Assembly (NCBI GenBank): GCA_024707255.1 | Contig: JANQAC010000001.1 | Location: 1,178,001 to 1,242,000, forward strand | DNA from: Asticcacaulis sp. | GTDB taxonomy: Bacteria > Pseudomonadota > Alphaproteobacteria > Caulobacterales > Caulobacteraceae | Length of the DNA stretch: 64,000 bases | Reading direction: 5' to 3' | Shown here: positions 38,681 through 48,205 of the stretch, piece after piece | Layout: every line of letters starts with the position of its first letter | How positions within the stretch are numbered: the first letter of the stretch is position 1 | Position numbers and translations under genes: made by a program | The notes under the pieces: model-generated | What the model saw: only the letters and a program-made list of their open reading frames with translations | Databases searched by the model: none | Told to the model about the DNA's origin: nothing

Positions 38681-39034
38681 TTGAACGCCCGCACCCTCTT
38701 TACCGAACCCGACGACCGGATGGCCGCTGAGTTGGCGGGGCATCTGCATCACATCATCACCCTGACCGCTCTTGAACCCTTCGACATCGCGGTCTGGCTG
38801 GGCAAACCGATCAGCGGGTATAAGCAATCGCGCTTCGCCGATACATTCCAGTATCGCTTCCGCCTGACAGGCTTGACGCCGGGAGAGGCGCGGCGCATGA
38901 CGGACCGGCTCGCCGCCCTGCCGGCGGTCGCAGGCGCTCAGGTCGAGCACATGATATTTTCAGAATCTTCGGCCCGCGCCGATGACAAAGCCCTATTGTC
39001 TGACTATATAGAGGCGCACAACACCCCCTTGTGA
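38681..39034 (+). CDS. Hypothetical protein, 117 residues
   Basis: Start chosen at TTG 38681, which has an AAAGGA site eight bases upstream. The protein reads MNARTLFTEPDDRMAAELAGHLHHIITL and ends in YIEAHNTPL. No family, membrane segment or signal peptide recognised. The composition suggests a small soluble alpha/beta protein. It lies just upstream of the semialdehyde dehydrogenase operator, so any link is only by position. The longer frame from 38474 has poor coding character upstream of 38681. Confidence 0.5.
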   Translation: MNARTLFTEPDDRMAAELAGHLHHIITLTALEPFDIAVWLGKPISGYKQSRFADTFQYRFRLTGLTPGEARRMTDRLAALPAVAGAQVEHMIFSESSARADDKALLSDYIEAHNTPL

Positions 39035-39043
39035 GCGCTACCA
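39030..39043. promoter_or_regulatory. Candidate LacI/XylR-type operator upstream of the semialdehyde dehydrogenase
   Basis: TGTGAGCGCTACCA lies 69 bases upstream of the dehydrogenase start. It matches 12 of 14 positions of a TGGTAGCGCTACCA palindrome and, as I recall it, 13 of 14 of the Caulobacter xylose operator. A second such site is at 24723-24736. Confidence 0.5.
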
Positions 39044-39111
39044 TAACGGCCTATAGAGCCGTCCCAGTGCTTTTAATAATGCCACACACATCCCTCAGGA
39101 GAGCTTCGGCC

Positions 39112-40545
39112 ATGACCACTAAAGGCAATCTGATCAATGGCGAATGGGTCGTCATCGACAAGACCTTCAACAACATCAACCCGTCCGACACCAACGACAT
39201 CATCGGCGTCTATTCGACCGCCGGCGAAGCCGAGGTTTCCGCCGCCATTGCCGCCGCCCGCGAAGCCTTCAAGACCTGGCAGTTCTCGACCCCGCAGCAA
39301 CGCTTCGACGTGCTCGACAATGCCGGCACCGAGATCCTGGCCCGCAAGGCCGAACTCGGCGCCCTTCTGTCGCGCGAAGAAGGCAAGACCCTGCCGGAAG
39401 GCATCGGCGAAGTCACCCGCGCCGGTCATATCTTCAAGTTCTTTGCGGGCGAAGCCCTGCGCGCCCACGGCGAGGTGCTCGATTCGGTCCGTCCAGGCGT
39501 GAAGGTGGAAATCACTCGTGAGCCGGTCGGCGTCATTGGCCTGATCTGCCCGTGGAACTTCCCGATCGCCATCCCCGCCTGGAAGATGGCCCCGGCCATC
39601 GCGTTCGGCAACACGGTCGTCTGCAAGCCGGCCGAACTGACACCGGGCTGCGCCGGGAACTGGCCGACATCCTCAACCGCGCCGGCCTGCCCAAGGGCGT
39701 GCTGAACGTGATCTTCGCCCGCGGTTCGGTGGCCGGTCCGCTGCTGATCGACGGTTGTGACGCCATCTCCTTCACCGGCTCCGTGCCCACCGGCACCCGC
39801 GTGCGTGACCAGGGCCGTGGCCAAGGGCAAGCGCATCCAGGCCGAAATGGGCGGCAAGAACCCCGTCGTCGTGCTCGATGACGCCGACCTCAACATCGCC
39901 GTCAATTCGGTGCTGAACTCGTCCTTCTTCTCGACCGGCCACCGCTGCACGGCGTCATCACGCATTATCGTCACCGAAGGCATTGCCGATAAGTTCGTCG
40001 AAGAACTGGCCAAGGCCGCCGGGGCCATCAAGGTCGGCGATTCGCGCGCTGACGGTGTCCAGATGGGTCCGATCGCGTCGCAGGAACAGCTTCAGATCGC
40101 CCGCGACGCGGTCGCCAAGGCCAAGGCTGAAGGCGGCGTCGTCCTTTCCGGCGGCGAAGACCTGACCTTCGGCACCCCCGGCTACTATTACGCCCCGACC
40201 CTGATCGACAAGACCACCCCGGACATGGCGATCAACAAGGAAGAAGTGTTCGGACCCGTAGCTTCGGTCATCCGCGTCAAGGATCTGGAAGAAGCCATCA
40301 AGGTGGCCAATGACACCGAATTCGGCCTGTCGGCGGGCATCTGCACCACTTCGCTGAAGTCGGCCGAGACCTTCAAGCGCCGGTCGGAAGCCGGCATGGT
40401 CATGGTCAACCTGCCGACCGCCGGTGTGGATTACCATGTGCCGTTCGGCGGCCGTAAGGGCTCGTCCTACGGTCCGCGCGAACAAGGCGCCTATGCGAAG
40501 GAATTCTACACGATCGTGAAGACGGCCTATCAGTTCGCCGGCTAA
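39112..40545 (+). CDS. 2-oxoglutarate semialdehyde dehydrogenase (ALDH superfamily), two compensating frameshifts
   Basis: A 477-residue NAD(P)-dependent aldehyde dehydrogenase. It resembles the Caulobacter enzyme that ends the oxidative xylose pathway by making 2-oxoglutarate: EEGKTLPEGIGE, PWNFPIAIPAWKMAPA, EMGGKNPVVVLDDADLN, catalytic cysteine in TGHRCTASSR, and GVDYHVPFGG. As read, the frame is lost at about 39651 (one C missing, restoring ARELADILNRAGLP) and regained at about 39812 (one extra G, restoring DQAVAKGKRIQ), so total length stays a multiple of three. Probably sequencing errors. An AGGAGAG site precedes ATG 39112, and a LacI-type operator lies upstream. Confidence 0.88.
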
Positions 40546-40570
40546 ACCGTCCGAACACGGATAAAAGAAG

Positions 40571-40598
40571 AGCGGCTCCGAAAGGGGCCGCTTTTTTT
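40571..40598 (+). terminator. Intrinsic terminator after the semialdehyde dehydrogenase
   Basis: AGCGGCTCC (40571-40579) pairs with GGGGCCGCT (40584-40592) across a GAAA loop and is followed by seven T. Confidence 0.9.
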
Positions 40599-40644
40599 AT
40601 TGCTTAGTTGGCGACAGACCGCATATTAAAAACAAGGGGACAAT

Positions 40645-41937
40645 ATGGGCAGTAAGTGTAGCCAGTGTGGCTTTAAAACAAACGACAAGACCTTTTACAG
40701 GCGGGAAAAGGGAGGTGTCTTCGGCCAGCAACAAACGGTTTGCGAAGCCTGCACCGTTTACACGCCCAACCTAGCTGAGTATCGCGCTTTTTATTTTAAC
40801 CTTTTCAATGCGGCTACATGGTCATTTCTTGTGTTATTCCATTTCCGCGACACGCCAGATATCGGCTTGTGTGTGGCCATCATGTTCACCACAACAATCC
40901 TGACTACACGTTATCAAACCTTTATTCATGAAGCTGGCCATGCCTTCGCGGCACATTTTTCGGGACAGGATATATGGCGAGTAGATATTGGCAGCGGACC
41001 ACTGTTACGTCGCATTCGTGTCGCGGGCATCAACTTCGACATGCGCCGCTACGGGCACACGGGCGGTGAGGCTGCTTATTTCTCGCCCAATGCACCCGTA
41101 TCGCGCACCACGCAAATGTTTATTGTCGCGGCTGGACCACTGGCAAATCTACTGACGTCCGCCCTCTGCTTCGCAGCAGGGTATGCAATCAGCCATTGGG
41201 CAATACCAGGACTTATTGGAACTGCAATCTTCAGCGGGTTTGGCCTTGCCAACCTGACAATGGCTTTTCGCAATCTCTGGCCAAGGAAATCTACTGACAG
41301 GGCAGGTCTTCCGTCTGATGGCTTTCAATTGCTGAAAGTATTGAACAATTCCGCCATTGATTACCGATCAGATCCAGAACTTGCCGCGAATATGATTTGG
41401 TTTCACGTCAATGGCTTAAGGCATCAAGAAAGACATCGGGATGCGATAGATATCGCCACGGCTCATTTGCAGTCGTCCCCCTATCGCCTGAGTTTGGCAA
41501 GCATGATTATGGACTCCCTGTCTTATGCCGAAGGCAATCAAGCAGTAGTCGACTTCTACCTGCAACATGATGCCGAACTAACAGAAGGCGTTTCAGAAGA
41601 TGTAAGCGCCTTGGCTTACATTCATGCAAATGCAGCCTGGAGCGCCATTAAACTCAATGCACCCTCACTTCTTAATCTTGCAGGCTCCTGGTCCAAGAAA
41701 GCTTTCACGACTCTGCCGGAAAGGCCAGAAATAGCTGGCACACAGGGCGCCTATTTGATTGTTACCGGCCAGCCGGAAGAGGGTATCGCCCTCATGCTCC
41801 CCGCCATACGCTCAGTTAATGTCCAAGCGGATAAGGCTGATTTTTGCAAATACATAGCGCAAGGCTATAAACGCCTAAGTCAGATCCATCGCGCAGAGAT
41901 TTTTGATGCTTTGGCTGAACATCTCAAGCCCGCTTAA
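40645..41937 (+). CDS. Zinc-ribbon M50-like membrane metalloprotease with helical C-terminal domain
   Basis: A 430-residue protein. The N-terminus has a zinc ribbon (CSQCGF ... CEAC, residues 5-37). A membrane section follows with the HExxH motif in TFIHEAGHAFAAHFSGQ, a conserved TQMFIVAAGPLANLLTSALCFAAGY helix, and a SDGFQLLKVL segment. The last would correspond to the third zinc ligand (LDG in classical M50 proteases). Residues about 240-430 look like helical repeats. The gene is richer in A and T than its surroundings. M50 proteases cut membrane-embedded substrates in signalling, but the substrate here is unknown. It has its own terminator upstream, so it is a stand-alone gene. Confidence 0.75.
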   Translation: MGSKCSQCGFKTNDKTFYRREKGGVFGQQQTVCEACTVYTPNLAEYRAFYFNLFNAATWSFLVLFHFRDTPDIGLCVAIMFTTTILTTRYQTFIHEAGHAFAAHFSGQDIWRVDIGSGPLLRRIRVAGINFDMRRYGHTGGEAAYFSPNAPVSRTTQMFIVAAGPLANLLTSALCFAAGYAISHWAIPGLIGTAIFSGFGLANLTMAFRNLWPRKSTDRAGLPSDGFQLLKVLNNSAIDYRSDPELAANMIWFHVNGLRHQERHRDAIDIATAHLQSSPYRLSLASMIMDSLSYAEGNQAVVDFYLQHDAELTEGVSEDVSALAYIHANAAWSAIKLNAPSLLNLAGSWSKKAFTTLPERPEIAGTQGAYLIVTGQPEEGIALMLPAIRSVNVQADKADFCKYIAQGYKRLSQIHRAEIFDALAEHLKPA

Positions 41938-44104
41938 GCTACTTCCCGCGCCTTACAAATATCCAACGCCAAAACCTCCGCCAGCGGCTTCGGGCGGCTG
42001 TAGAGATAACCCTGCAAATACTGACAGCCCGCCAGCCTGAGTAGACGCGCCTGGTCTTCGGTCTCGACGCCCTCGGCCGTCACCGAGATATTCAGCGCCT
42101 GGGCGATGGCCACTGTGCCCGCCACCAGCGCAGCCGCTTGGGGATCGCGGTCTACCGTGCCGGCCAGCGACTTGTCGATCTTGATCTTGTCGAACGCATA
42201 GCGACGCAGATAGCCGATGCTGGAATAGCCGGTGCCAAAATCATCCAGCGCCATGGAAACACCCAGCGCCTTGAGATTACCTATGGCAGCCACGGCGCGC
42301 GCCGGATTTTCGATCAGGTAACCCTCAGTCACCTCCAGTTCGAGGCGGTCGGTCGGGAAGCCGGTTTCTTCCAGGGTTTTCGCCACCTTGACCTCAAGCT
42401 CCGGATCACGGAACTGCGCCGGCGACAGGTTGACGCTCAGGCGCAGGCCCGGCACCTCACGCAGGTCATGGCACGCCTTTTTCAGCACAAACTGTCCCAG
42501 CGGATGGATCAGGCCGCTGGCTTCCGCCACATCGATGAACTGATCGGGCATCAGCGCGCCTTCGGGCCGGCGTGGCCAGCGCACCAGAGCCTCGACGCTG
42601 CTGATCACGCCGTTGCGCGCCTCGACGATCGGCTGGTAAACGACATCGAACTCGTCATTATCCAGACCCTTGCGGATGCCAGCCTCGATCGCGGCCTTGC
42701 GCAGGCGCTCGGCGTCGAGTTCGGCGTCATAGAGCGTGATGCGGTTCTTGCCGGCGCTTTTGGATTCATACATTGCCATGTCGGCACGGCGGAAAAGCTC
42801 CTGGCTGCGCACCGTCTTGATATCCGCAGCGGCGATACCGATACTGGCCCCGACCTGCAAACTGCGCTCACCGATGCGCACCGGTTTGGCGAAGAAATCG
42901 AGAATGGCTTTGGCAAAATCAAGACACGGCTTCATAGTCTCCGGCCCGGTCAGCACCATGGCGAATTCGTCGCCCCCCATGCGCGCCAGCAGGGCGCCTT
43001 CGGGCATAATGCCCTTCAGCATGGCCGCCACGATCATGATCAGCTTGTCGCCGGTGGCATGGCCATAGATGTCGTTGACTTCCTTGAAACCGTCGAGGTC
43101 GAGATAGACGACGGTTTTATGCACCGGTCCGCGACCGGATTTCGCCTTCTGCACCAGTTCAAACAGGGCCCGGCGATTGGGCAGGCCGCTCAGGCCATCG
43201 GTCAGGGCAAATGACCGCGCCAGCTTCTCGCTTTTGGACAGGCGATAAAGTCCGAAGGCGCTGGCGGCGGTGAACATCAGGATGAGCAGGGCCGTGACCA
43301 GGCCCACCTTGCGGATGCCCCATGCGGCGGCGCGGGCCGCTTCCATGCCGGGCTTGCGCGGCGTCCAGGTCAGTTGGCCGATATCCCCGGCGGCGCTGCG
43401 CAATCTCTTCGCCGGGGCCACGGCTTCGCCGGAAGCCACCAGGCGCAGATTGGCCAGTCCGAAGGTTGTGCCGATGGGTTTCAGCAAGGCCGGGGTCAGG
43501 TGGCGGGTCATGACCAGATAGCGTCGGGCGGTACCCAGGCTGGCAATGCCGGAATCCGAGCGGCGGATCAGGCTGATGCCGACAATGGCCGGTCCCTTCC
43601 AGGTTTCGGACAGGCCCACCACTACGCGCTCGCCTGAGGAAATTTGCGACGGATCGGCCTTCACCAGGGTATTGAAGCCGGCGCCGAAGCGCGCAAGGCT
43701 GCCCCCGGATAGGGCTTGCCGTCGATATAGCCCCACAAGACACGGTAATCACCATCAAGCACAAACGCGCCATCATAGGCGTTCCGGTCGCTGGCCTTAT
43801 TGCCCCAGGTCGAATAGAGCCAGTCCGGCTCAATACCCTTATGGTAGATTTCCTCCTGGCCGCCATTCCATACGGCATTGTCGGTCAGGGTGGCGGTGAG
43901 ATTGTCGATGGTGGTGGTAATGGCGGCCTGCGCGGTTTCCTCGGCGCGGCGTGTATCCAGTTCATTGGTCTTCTCAGCGACCATACCGAGCGAGGAATGC
44001 AGCAGAATCAGGATCGCCAGCAGCAGGCCGAAACCCGCAGCGAACACCAGCCCGAACAGGGTCCGGGCCTTCAGATTCATCACTCCGTGCAATAGCTTCT
44101 GCAT
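41934..44104 (-). CDS. Membrane GGDEF-EAL cyclic-di-GMP enzyme with CHASE4-like sensor, apparent frameshift
   Basis: Reconstructed to about 723 residues by adding one base to the five-base run at 43702-43706, which joins YIDGKPYPGG to SLARFGAGFNTL. An N-terminal helix (TLFGLVFAAGFGLLLAILILL) and a periplasmic CHASE4-like domain (NAVWNGGQEEIY, WLYSTWG, YDGAFVLDGDYRVLWGY) are followed by a second membrane helix. The GGDEF domain has the site RMGGDEFAMV, and the EAL domain has EALVRWPR, ELEVTEGYL and MALDDFGTGYSSIGYLRRYAFDKIKIDK. In the EAL domain the signature itself is SVEALVRW, and catalytic acidic residues look kept. It probably makes or degrades c-di-GMP in response to an envelope signal. 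Confidence 0.87.
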
Positions 44105-44156
44105 TTGCGCCCCCTGAGAGAGGGCGCATCATGCGGTAAAATCGTGAATTTCTTCC

Positions 44157-44648
44157 TTACGCGGACGGTATTTTCAGCGGCTGGCCTTCCGGAGCGCCAC
44201 GACCCAGGCGATCCGGCAGGGGCTGGCCTTCCGGCACGAATTCCATCGCCACGGAATTGAGGCAATAACGCAGGCCGGTGGGGCGCGGGCCGTCCTCGAA
44301 CACATGGCCGAGATGGGAATCACAGCGCGCGCAGCGAATTTCGATGCGCGTCATGCCGTGCGAGCGATCGATAATATTGCGGATATGGTCCTTGTCTATG
44401 CCTTGATAAAAGCTTGGCCAGCCGGAACCGGAATGGAACTTGGCGTGGCTGTCGAACAGCGGCAAATCGCAGAGATTGCAGACATAGGTGCCTTCTTCTT
44501 CATACTCATCGAACTTGCCGCAGAAGGCGGGTTCGGTGCCGGCATTCAGCAGGATGCGGCGGGCTTCCGGATCGAGCCGCGCGGCCAGTTCGTGCTTTTG
44601 CGCCTCCGTCGGCGGGGTGAGATCAAAGCCAAGGGCAGATTTGGTCAT
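44157..44648 (-). CDS. msrB: Peptide methionine (R)-S-oxide reductase
   Basis: A 163-residue MsrB that repairs methionine-R-sulfoxide. Zinc cysteines in CNLCDLPLF and CARCDSHLGHVFEDGP, and the catalytic cysteine in GLRYCLNSVAMEFVP, are present. SGSGWPSFYQ is the usual substrate-site motif. It begins 12 bases after pseH ends on the same strand and may be cotranscribed with the acyl/pse operon, though its function looks unrelated. Confidence 0.96.
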   Translation of the reverse strand: MTKSALGFDLTPPTEAQKHELAARLDPEARRILLNAGTEPAFCGKFDEYEEEGTYVCNLCDLPLFDSHAKFHSGSGWPSFYQGIDKDHIRNIIDRSHGMTRIEIRCARCDSHLGHVFEDGPRPTGLRYCLNSVAMEFVPEGQPLPDRLGRGAPEGQPLKIPSA

Positions 44649-44660
44649 CGGATATCTCCT

Positions 44661-45230
44661 TCAACCCCTATATACGGTCTCTTCGCCCCACCAGTTACGG
44701 TTATCTTTAAATTTCTGGCCAAATTTCGCCCAGTGCGCCGCCGATTGCTCGAAAATATGCAGGTCGTGGCGGATGCCGTCCTTCAGCGTGTGATCCTTCA
44801 GCACCCCGACCGCGCGATAGCCATTGAAGGCTTGCAGGCGCACCGTGCGATCATTCCACGCCACCACATGATTGACGATCTTGTGCAGTCCCATGGTGAA
44901 GAAGGCGTGGTTGAGCGTGCCGACAAAATTATAGATGGTCAGCTCCTTCGGTGCGGCCGCATCGCCGATATAGACACCGATTTCACCAATGCCGGAATGC
45001 CGGTCGGTCACCGTAATCGAGGCATAGCCAACATCGCGGCCTTCGATCCGGATAATGCAATGTTCGTAGTCGTCGCGGGCGTTACAACGCTCAATCCAGG
45101 CGGTCTGGCGCGCGATATCATAGGGCACATCGGTCAGCATATATTTTGTGATATGCGGCGCCGTGCGCCAGTCGAGCAACAGACGGGCATCCTCAGGTGT
45201 GATCCGGCGATAGGACAGGAAATCATACAC
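44661..45230 (-). CDS. pseH: PseH-like GNAT N-acyltransferase of pseudaminic acid synthesis
   Basis: A 189-residue GNAT enzyme. PseH acetylates N4 of UDP-4-amino-sugar in the pseudaminic acid pathway, normally from acetyl-CoA. Visible are the GNAT core EIGVYIGDAAAPKELTIYNFVGTLNHAFF and VVAWNDRTVRLQAFNGYRAVG. The start GTG 45230 overlaps the pseG stop by eight bases, so the two are coupled. Because the same transcript encodes acyl carrier protein and ketoacyl synthases, the acyl donor here may differ from acetyl-CoA, which is my inference. Assignment as PseH rests on family and position next to pseG. Confidence 0.85.
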   Translation of the reverse strand: MYDFLSYRRITPEDARLLLDWRTAPHITKYMLTDVPYDIARQTAWIERCNARDDYEHCIIRIEGRDVGYASITVTDRHSGIGEIGVYIGDAAAPKELTIYNFVGTLNHAFFTMGLHKIVNHVVAWNDRTVRLQAFNGYRAVGVLKDHTLKDGIRHDLHIFEQSAAHWAKFGQKFKDNRNWWGEETVYRG

Positions 45231-46200
45231 GGCGCAGTGCCTCCACGATGCGTTTCGGCCCCAGCCCATCGACCACGGCATGACCCTTGCGCGCAATATC
45301 CGCGCGGGCGGCCGGATCATCCATCAGCGCCTTGACGCGCGCACCCAGATCATCGGGCAGGCCGTTGCGGGCATCGATCACCGGAAACGGGCACGCTTTC
45401 AGCGCCGCCGCCTGATTGTCATAGACCACCAGCACCAGGGCCGGCAGCCCCATGGCGGCCACCTCGCCGACACTGCCGCCGGCGGCGGTGATCACCAGTT
45501 CGGATTTCGTCAGAGCACGGGCAACGCTATGCGGAGAGACCAGAACCCGCAACCTCGGCAAATAAGACATCATACCCGTCAAGACTTCGGCCTGCAAATT
45601 TGCCGGACCGGCAATTACCTTAATAAGACGGCTTGGCAATAAATGATGAAGTTGCCTTGCTACAATCCCGCTAAGCCCTGTTGGGTCACTACCACCAAAC
45701 ATAATGGCAATGGACGGCTCCAGAATAAGAGGTGCGTTTGATTTGCGAAATTCCCGGCGAATAAGTGCGTATTTCGCTCCAAGCAGCAAACGCGCGGATG
45801 TTTTTTTTACATATGAATCCTGGGGAGCAGCTATCGCCGGATTTATTAGCAGATCACAATCAAAATGTGCCAAAGCATCGAGGTCATCAATAACTGCAAG
45901 CCGAGCAAAACGACGCAACGAGGAAAGATAATCGGCTGTTGCCTTGTAACTATCGACCAAAACCGATTCATGCGGCATAATTACCGATCGCATCGAAGCA
46001 ACGTCAGATCCAAAATCCGATACAGGCTCGGTTATAATACCCAATGGCTGGCAGCGATTACGTATCGTTTCATCCACGTGGTTCAAAAGAAAAGTGACCG
46101 GGATCTTCTGACGACGCGCTTCTTCGGCAATGGCGAAACAGCGCATGAAATGGCCCATGCCGATCTCAGACGAGGCTTCCGTGCGGATGAAGAGGCGCAT
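45223..46200 (-). CDS. pseG: UDP-2,4-diacetamido-2,4,6-trideoxy-beta-L-altropyranose hydrolase
   Basis: A 325-residue GT-B-like hydrolase that removes UDP from the pseudaminic acid precursor. Key features are the catalytic histidine in EIGMGHFMRC, LVDSYKA, IDDLDALAHFDCDLLINP, FGGSDPTGLS, and the late TAAGGSVGEVAAMGLP. Length is typical. The central part (about 45,550-46,100) is visibly richer in A and T than the rest of the operon. The start overlaps the preceding ketoacyl synthase stop as TAATG. Its product is the direct substrate of PseI. Confidence 0.93.
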   Translation of the reverse strand: MRLFIRTEASSEIGMGHFMRCFAIAEEARRQKIPVTFLLNHVDETIRNRCQPLGIITEPVSDFGSDVASMRSVIMPHESVLVDSYKATADYLSSLRRFARLAVIDDLDALAHFDCDLLINPAIAAPQDSYVKKTSARLLLGAKYALIRREFRKSNAPLILEPSIAIMFGGSDPTGLSGIVARQLHHLLPSRLIKVIAGPANLQAEVLTGMMSYLPRLRVLVSPHSVARALTKSELVITAAGGSVGEVAAMGLPALVLVVYDNQAAALKACPFPVIDARNGLPDDLGARVKALMDDPAARADIARKGHAVVDGLGPKRIVEALRRV

Positions 46201-47204
46201 TACGGCACCCGGATGATATCATGAACTGTCGGCGCTTCCGTCTGCCACACGGCCGTGGCCCATGACCAGCCGACGCCGAACCCGCACAGCAGAAAGGACA
46301 TGTTCGGCTGGGGCCGTATCCGGTTCAGGTGATCGCAGATGGCCAGCGGGATCGACGCGGAGGACGTATTGCCGAAATCGCGCACGGCATAAACCATCTG
46401 GTCGTCGCGCGCCTTGATCTTATGGCCCAGGGTACGGATCATCATGGCATTGGCCTGGTGCAGGATCACATGATCGACGTCAGCGATCGTCCGTCCCGCC
46501 GAGGCCAGGGCACGCTCGATCGATGGCGCCACCTGTTTCAACGAAAAGGCCATGACCTGGGTGCCGTCCATGAAAAGCTCTGCCGCGCCCGGCTCGGCCA
46601 GGCCGCCGGTTTTCGAGATCAGCCAGGGCGCCCCGGAACCATCAGACCCCAGATCGAAGGAAATTGATCCGTCTTCGGATAATTCCAGCGCCGTCACCGC
46701 CACGCCGTCACCAAAAAGCGGCGCCAGCGAACGGTTGCTGTCAGAAATCATGTGGGTGGTGATATCGCCGGTGACCAGCAAGGCCCGGAAGATGCCGCCC
46801 GACTGCATCAGGGCATTGGCGACGGAAAGCCCGTAGACATAACCCGAACAGCCCAGTCCCAGATCGAAGGCGGCCGTCTCTTTCACCAGTCCGAGCGCGT
46901 TCTGCATGACGCAGGCCGTGCTCGGCAGAGGATAATCCGGCGTTTGCGTCACCACGATCAGCAGGCCGATAGTTTCGCGCGCCCAGTTGAGCTTTTCCAG
47001 CAGGACTTCCGCCGCCGCCACGCCCAACTGGCTGACCGTATGACGATCGGCCACCGGCCGGCGCTCGATACCCGTGGCGGCGATGATCTTGGCCATGGTT
47101 TCCGCGCCGAAGCTGGCGGCCAGGTCGGTATTCTCGCTGACAGCCTCCGGTAGCGCGGTGACGATCCCGCACAATCTCGGCGCTCTGGCGGTAAAGCTTA
47201 CCAT
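46200..47204 (-). CDS. 3-oxoacyl-ACP synthase III-like condensing enzyme, copy B
   Basis: A 334-residue thiolase-fold enzyme of the KAS III type. The catalytic triad is complete: cysteine in LGLGCSGYVYGL, histidine in ILHQANAM and asparagine in FGNTSSAS. FabH homologues start fatty acid chains from acyl-CoA and malonyl-ACP, and relatives also catalyse other acyl transfers. It lies in the leftward operon of acyl genes, directly before pseG (TAATG overlap), which is not a normal place for primary FabH. Probably a specialised paralogue. The two KAS III copies in the operon differ clearly from each other. Confidence 0.88.
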   Translation of the reverse strand: MVSFTARAPRLCGIVTALPEAVSENTDLAASFGAETMAKIIAATGIERRPVADRHTVSQLGVAAAEVLLEKLNWARETIGLLIVVTQTPDYPLPSTACVMQNALGLVKETAAFDLGLGCSGYVYGLSVANALMQSGGIFRALLVTGDITTHMISDSNRSLAPLFGDGVAVTALELSEDGSISFDLGSDGSGAPWLISKTGGLAEPGAAELFMDGTQVMAFSLKQVAPSIERALASAGRTIADVDHVILHQANAMMIRTLGHKIKARDDQMVYAVRDFGNTSSASIPLAICDHLNRIRPQPNMSFLLCGFGVGWSWATAVWQTEAPTVHDIIRVP

Positions 47205-47220
47205 TATGAGGTCTTCTTTT

Positions 47221-47967
47221 TCACGAAGTCAGGCCCCCATCAACCACCAGGATCTGCCCGGTAATGAAACCAGCCTCTTCCGACAGCAGGAAGCGGATCA
47301 AGTGGACGATATCCGCCACTTCGCACAGCCGGCCCAGCGGTGTGCGCCGGACGATCTGATCGAGCTGCCTGTCATCCAGGCCTTCGGAAAGCCGGGTTTT
47401 CATATAGCCGGGCGCCACCGAATTGACGGTAATGCCGACCCGGCCTACCTCACGAGACAGGGCCCGTGAAAAGCCATCCATGCCCGCCTTGGAAGCCGCA
47501 TAGGCGGTCAGGCCGGTATAACCACGCAGGCCGGTGATAGAGGAGATATTGATGATCCGGCCCGGTTTGCGTGTCTTCATCATCTGGCGCAGGGCCGACC
47601 GCGCCAGGCAGATGGCCCCCGTCAGGTTGACCTGTAAGACCCGCTCAATGTCGCTGACAGGCAGGGTAGACAAAATACCTTCGACCGACATGCCGGCATT
47701 ATTGACTACGCCCCACAGGCGATGACCGTCGAACGCTTTGGTCGCGTCGATGACAAAGCGTTCGATCGCCGCCGTATCGGCCATATCCACGCCCTGCCAG
47801 AAGAACCAGTCGCCGTGAACATCCTTCAGCGCCTGCAAATCCGCACCAAAGGTGGTGCTGCACCCGGCCACGCCATAGCCCTGCGCCAGCAGATCGCGCG
47901 TCAGGGCCAGACCAAGCCCGCGACTGACACCACTTACCAGTACCCATTTGCGCGGCACGTCAGTCAT
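47221..47967 (-). CDS. SDR-family 3-oxoacyl-ACP reductase-like (FabG-like)
   Basis: A 248-residue short-chain dehydrogenase. The cofactor motif VLVSGVSRGLGLALTRDLL, NNAGMS, the catalytic Ser in INISSITGLRG and the YAASKAGMDGF lysine motif are present. It ends TGQILVVDGGLTS. Adjacent ACP and KAS III genes point to reduction of a 3-oxoacyl-ACP intermediate. The start at 47967 overlaps the ACP stop by eight bases. It might instead act on a sugar intermediate, but the ACP context favours the acyl route. Confidence 0.87.
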   Translation of the reverse strand: MTDVPRKWVLVSGVSRGLGLALTRDLLAQGYGVAGCSTTFGADLQALKDVHGDWFFWQGVDMADTAAIERFVIDATKAFDGHRLWGVVNNAGMSVEGILSTLPVSDIERVLQVNLTGAICLARSALRQMMKTRKPGRIINISSITGLRGYTGLTAYAASKAGMDGFSRALSREVGRVGITVNSVAPGYMKTRLSEGLDDRQLDQIVRRTPLGRLCEVADIVHLIRFLLSEEAGFITGQILVVDGGLTS

Positions 47968-48205
47968 GACCATCACCAAAAAGCGCCGCCAGTTCGCCCG
48001 CTGTATGGAACAGGACAAACCCCTCAGCAAAGGGCGTCAGGCCGGTCTTTTCCTCCAGAATGACAACGAGCGTCGCCAGATCGAGGCTGTCGATATCGAG
48101 CGGGCCATTCAGCAGCGGCGTATCGGCAGTAACCTCACTGGGTGCCGCGCCCTTGTCGGCGAGGATTTGCGTCAGTTCTTCACGGATGAGGTCGAGAGCG
48201 GTCAC
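47960..48205 (-). CDS. Acyl carrier protein (operon copy)
   Basis: An 81-residue ACP. The phosphopantetheine attachment serine is in PLDIDSLDLATLVV, and the acidic helical layout is typical. It overlaps the upstream alpha/beta hydrolase gene by four bases (ATGA) and the downstream SDR by eight. It is distinct from the divergent ACP at 52069 and probably not the housekeeping AcpP. It supports a dedicated acyl pathway. Confidence 0.9.
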   Translation of the reverse strand: MTALDLIREELTQILADKGAAPSEVTADTPLLNGPLDIDSLDLATLVVILEEKTGLTPFAEGFVLFHTAGELAALFGDGHD

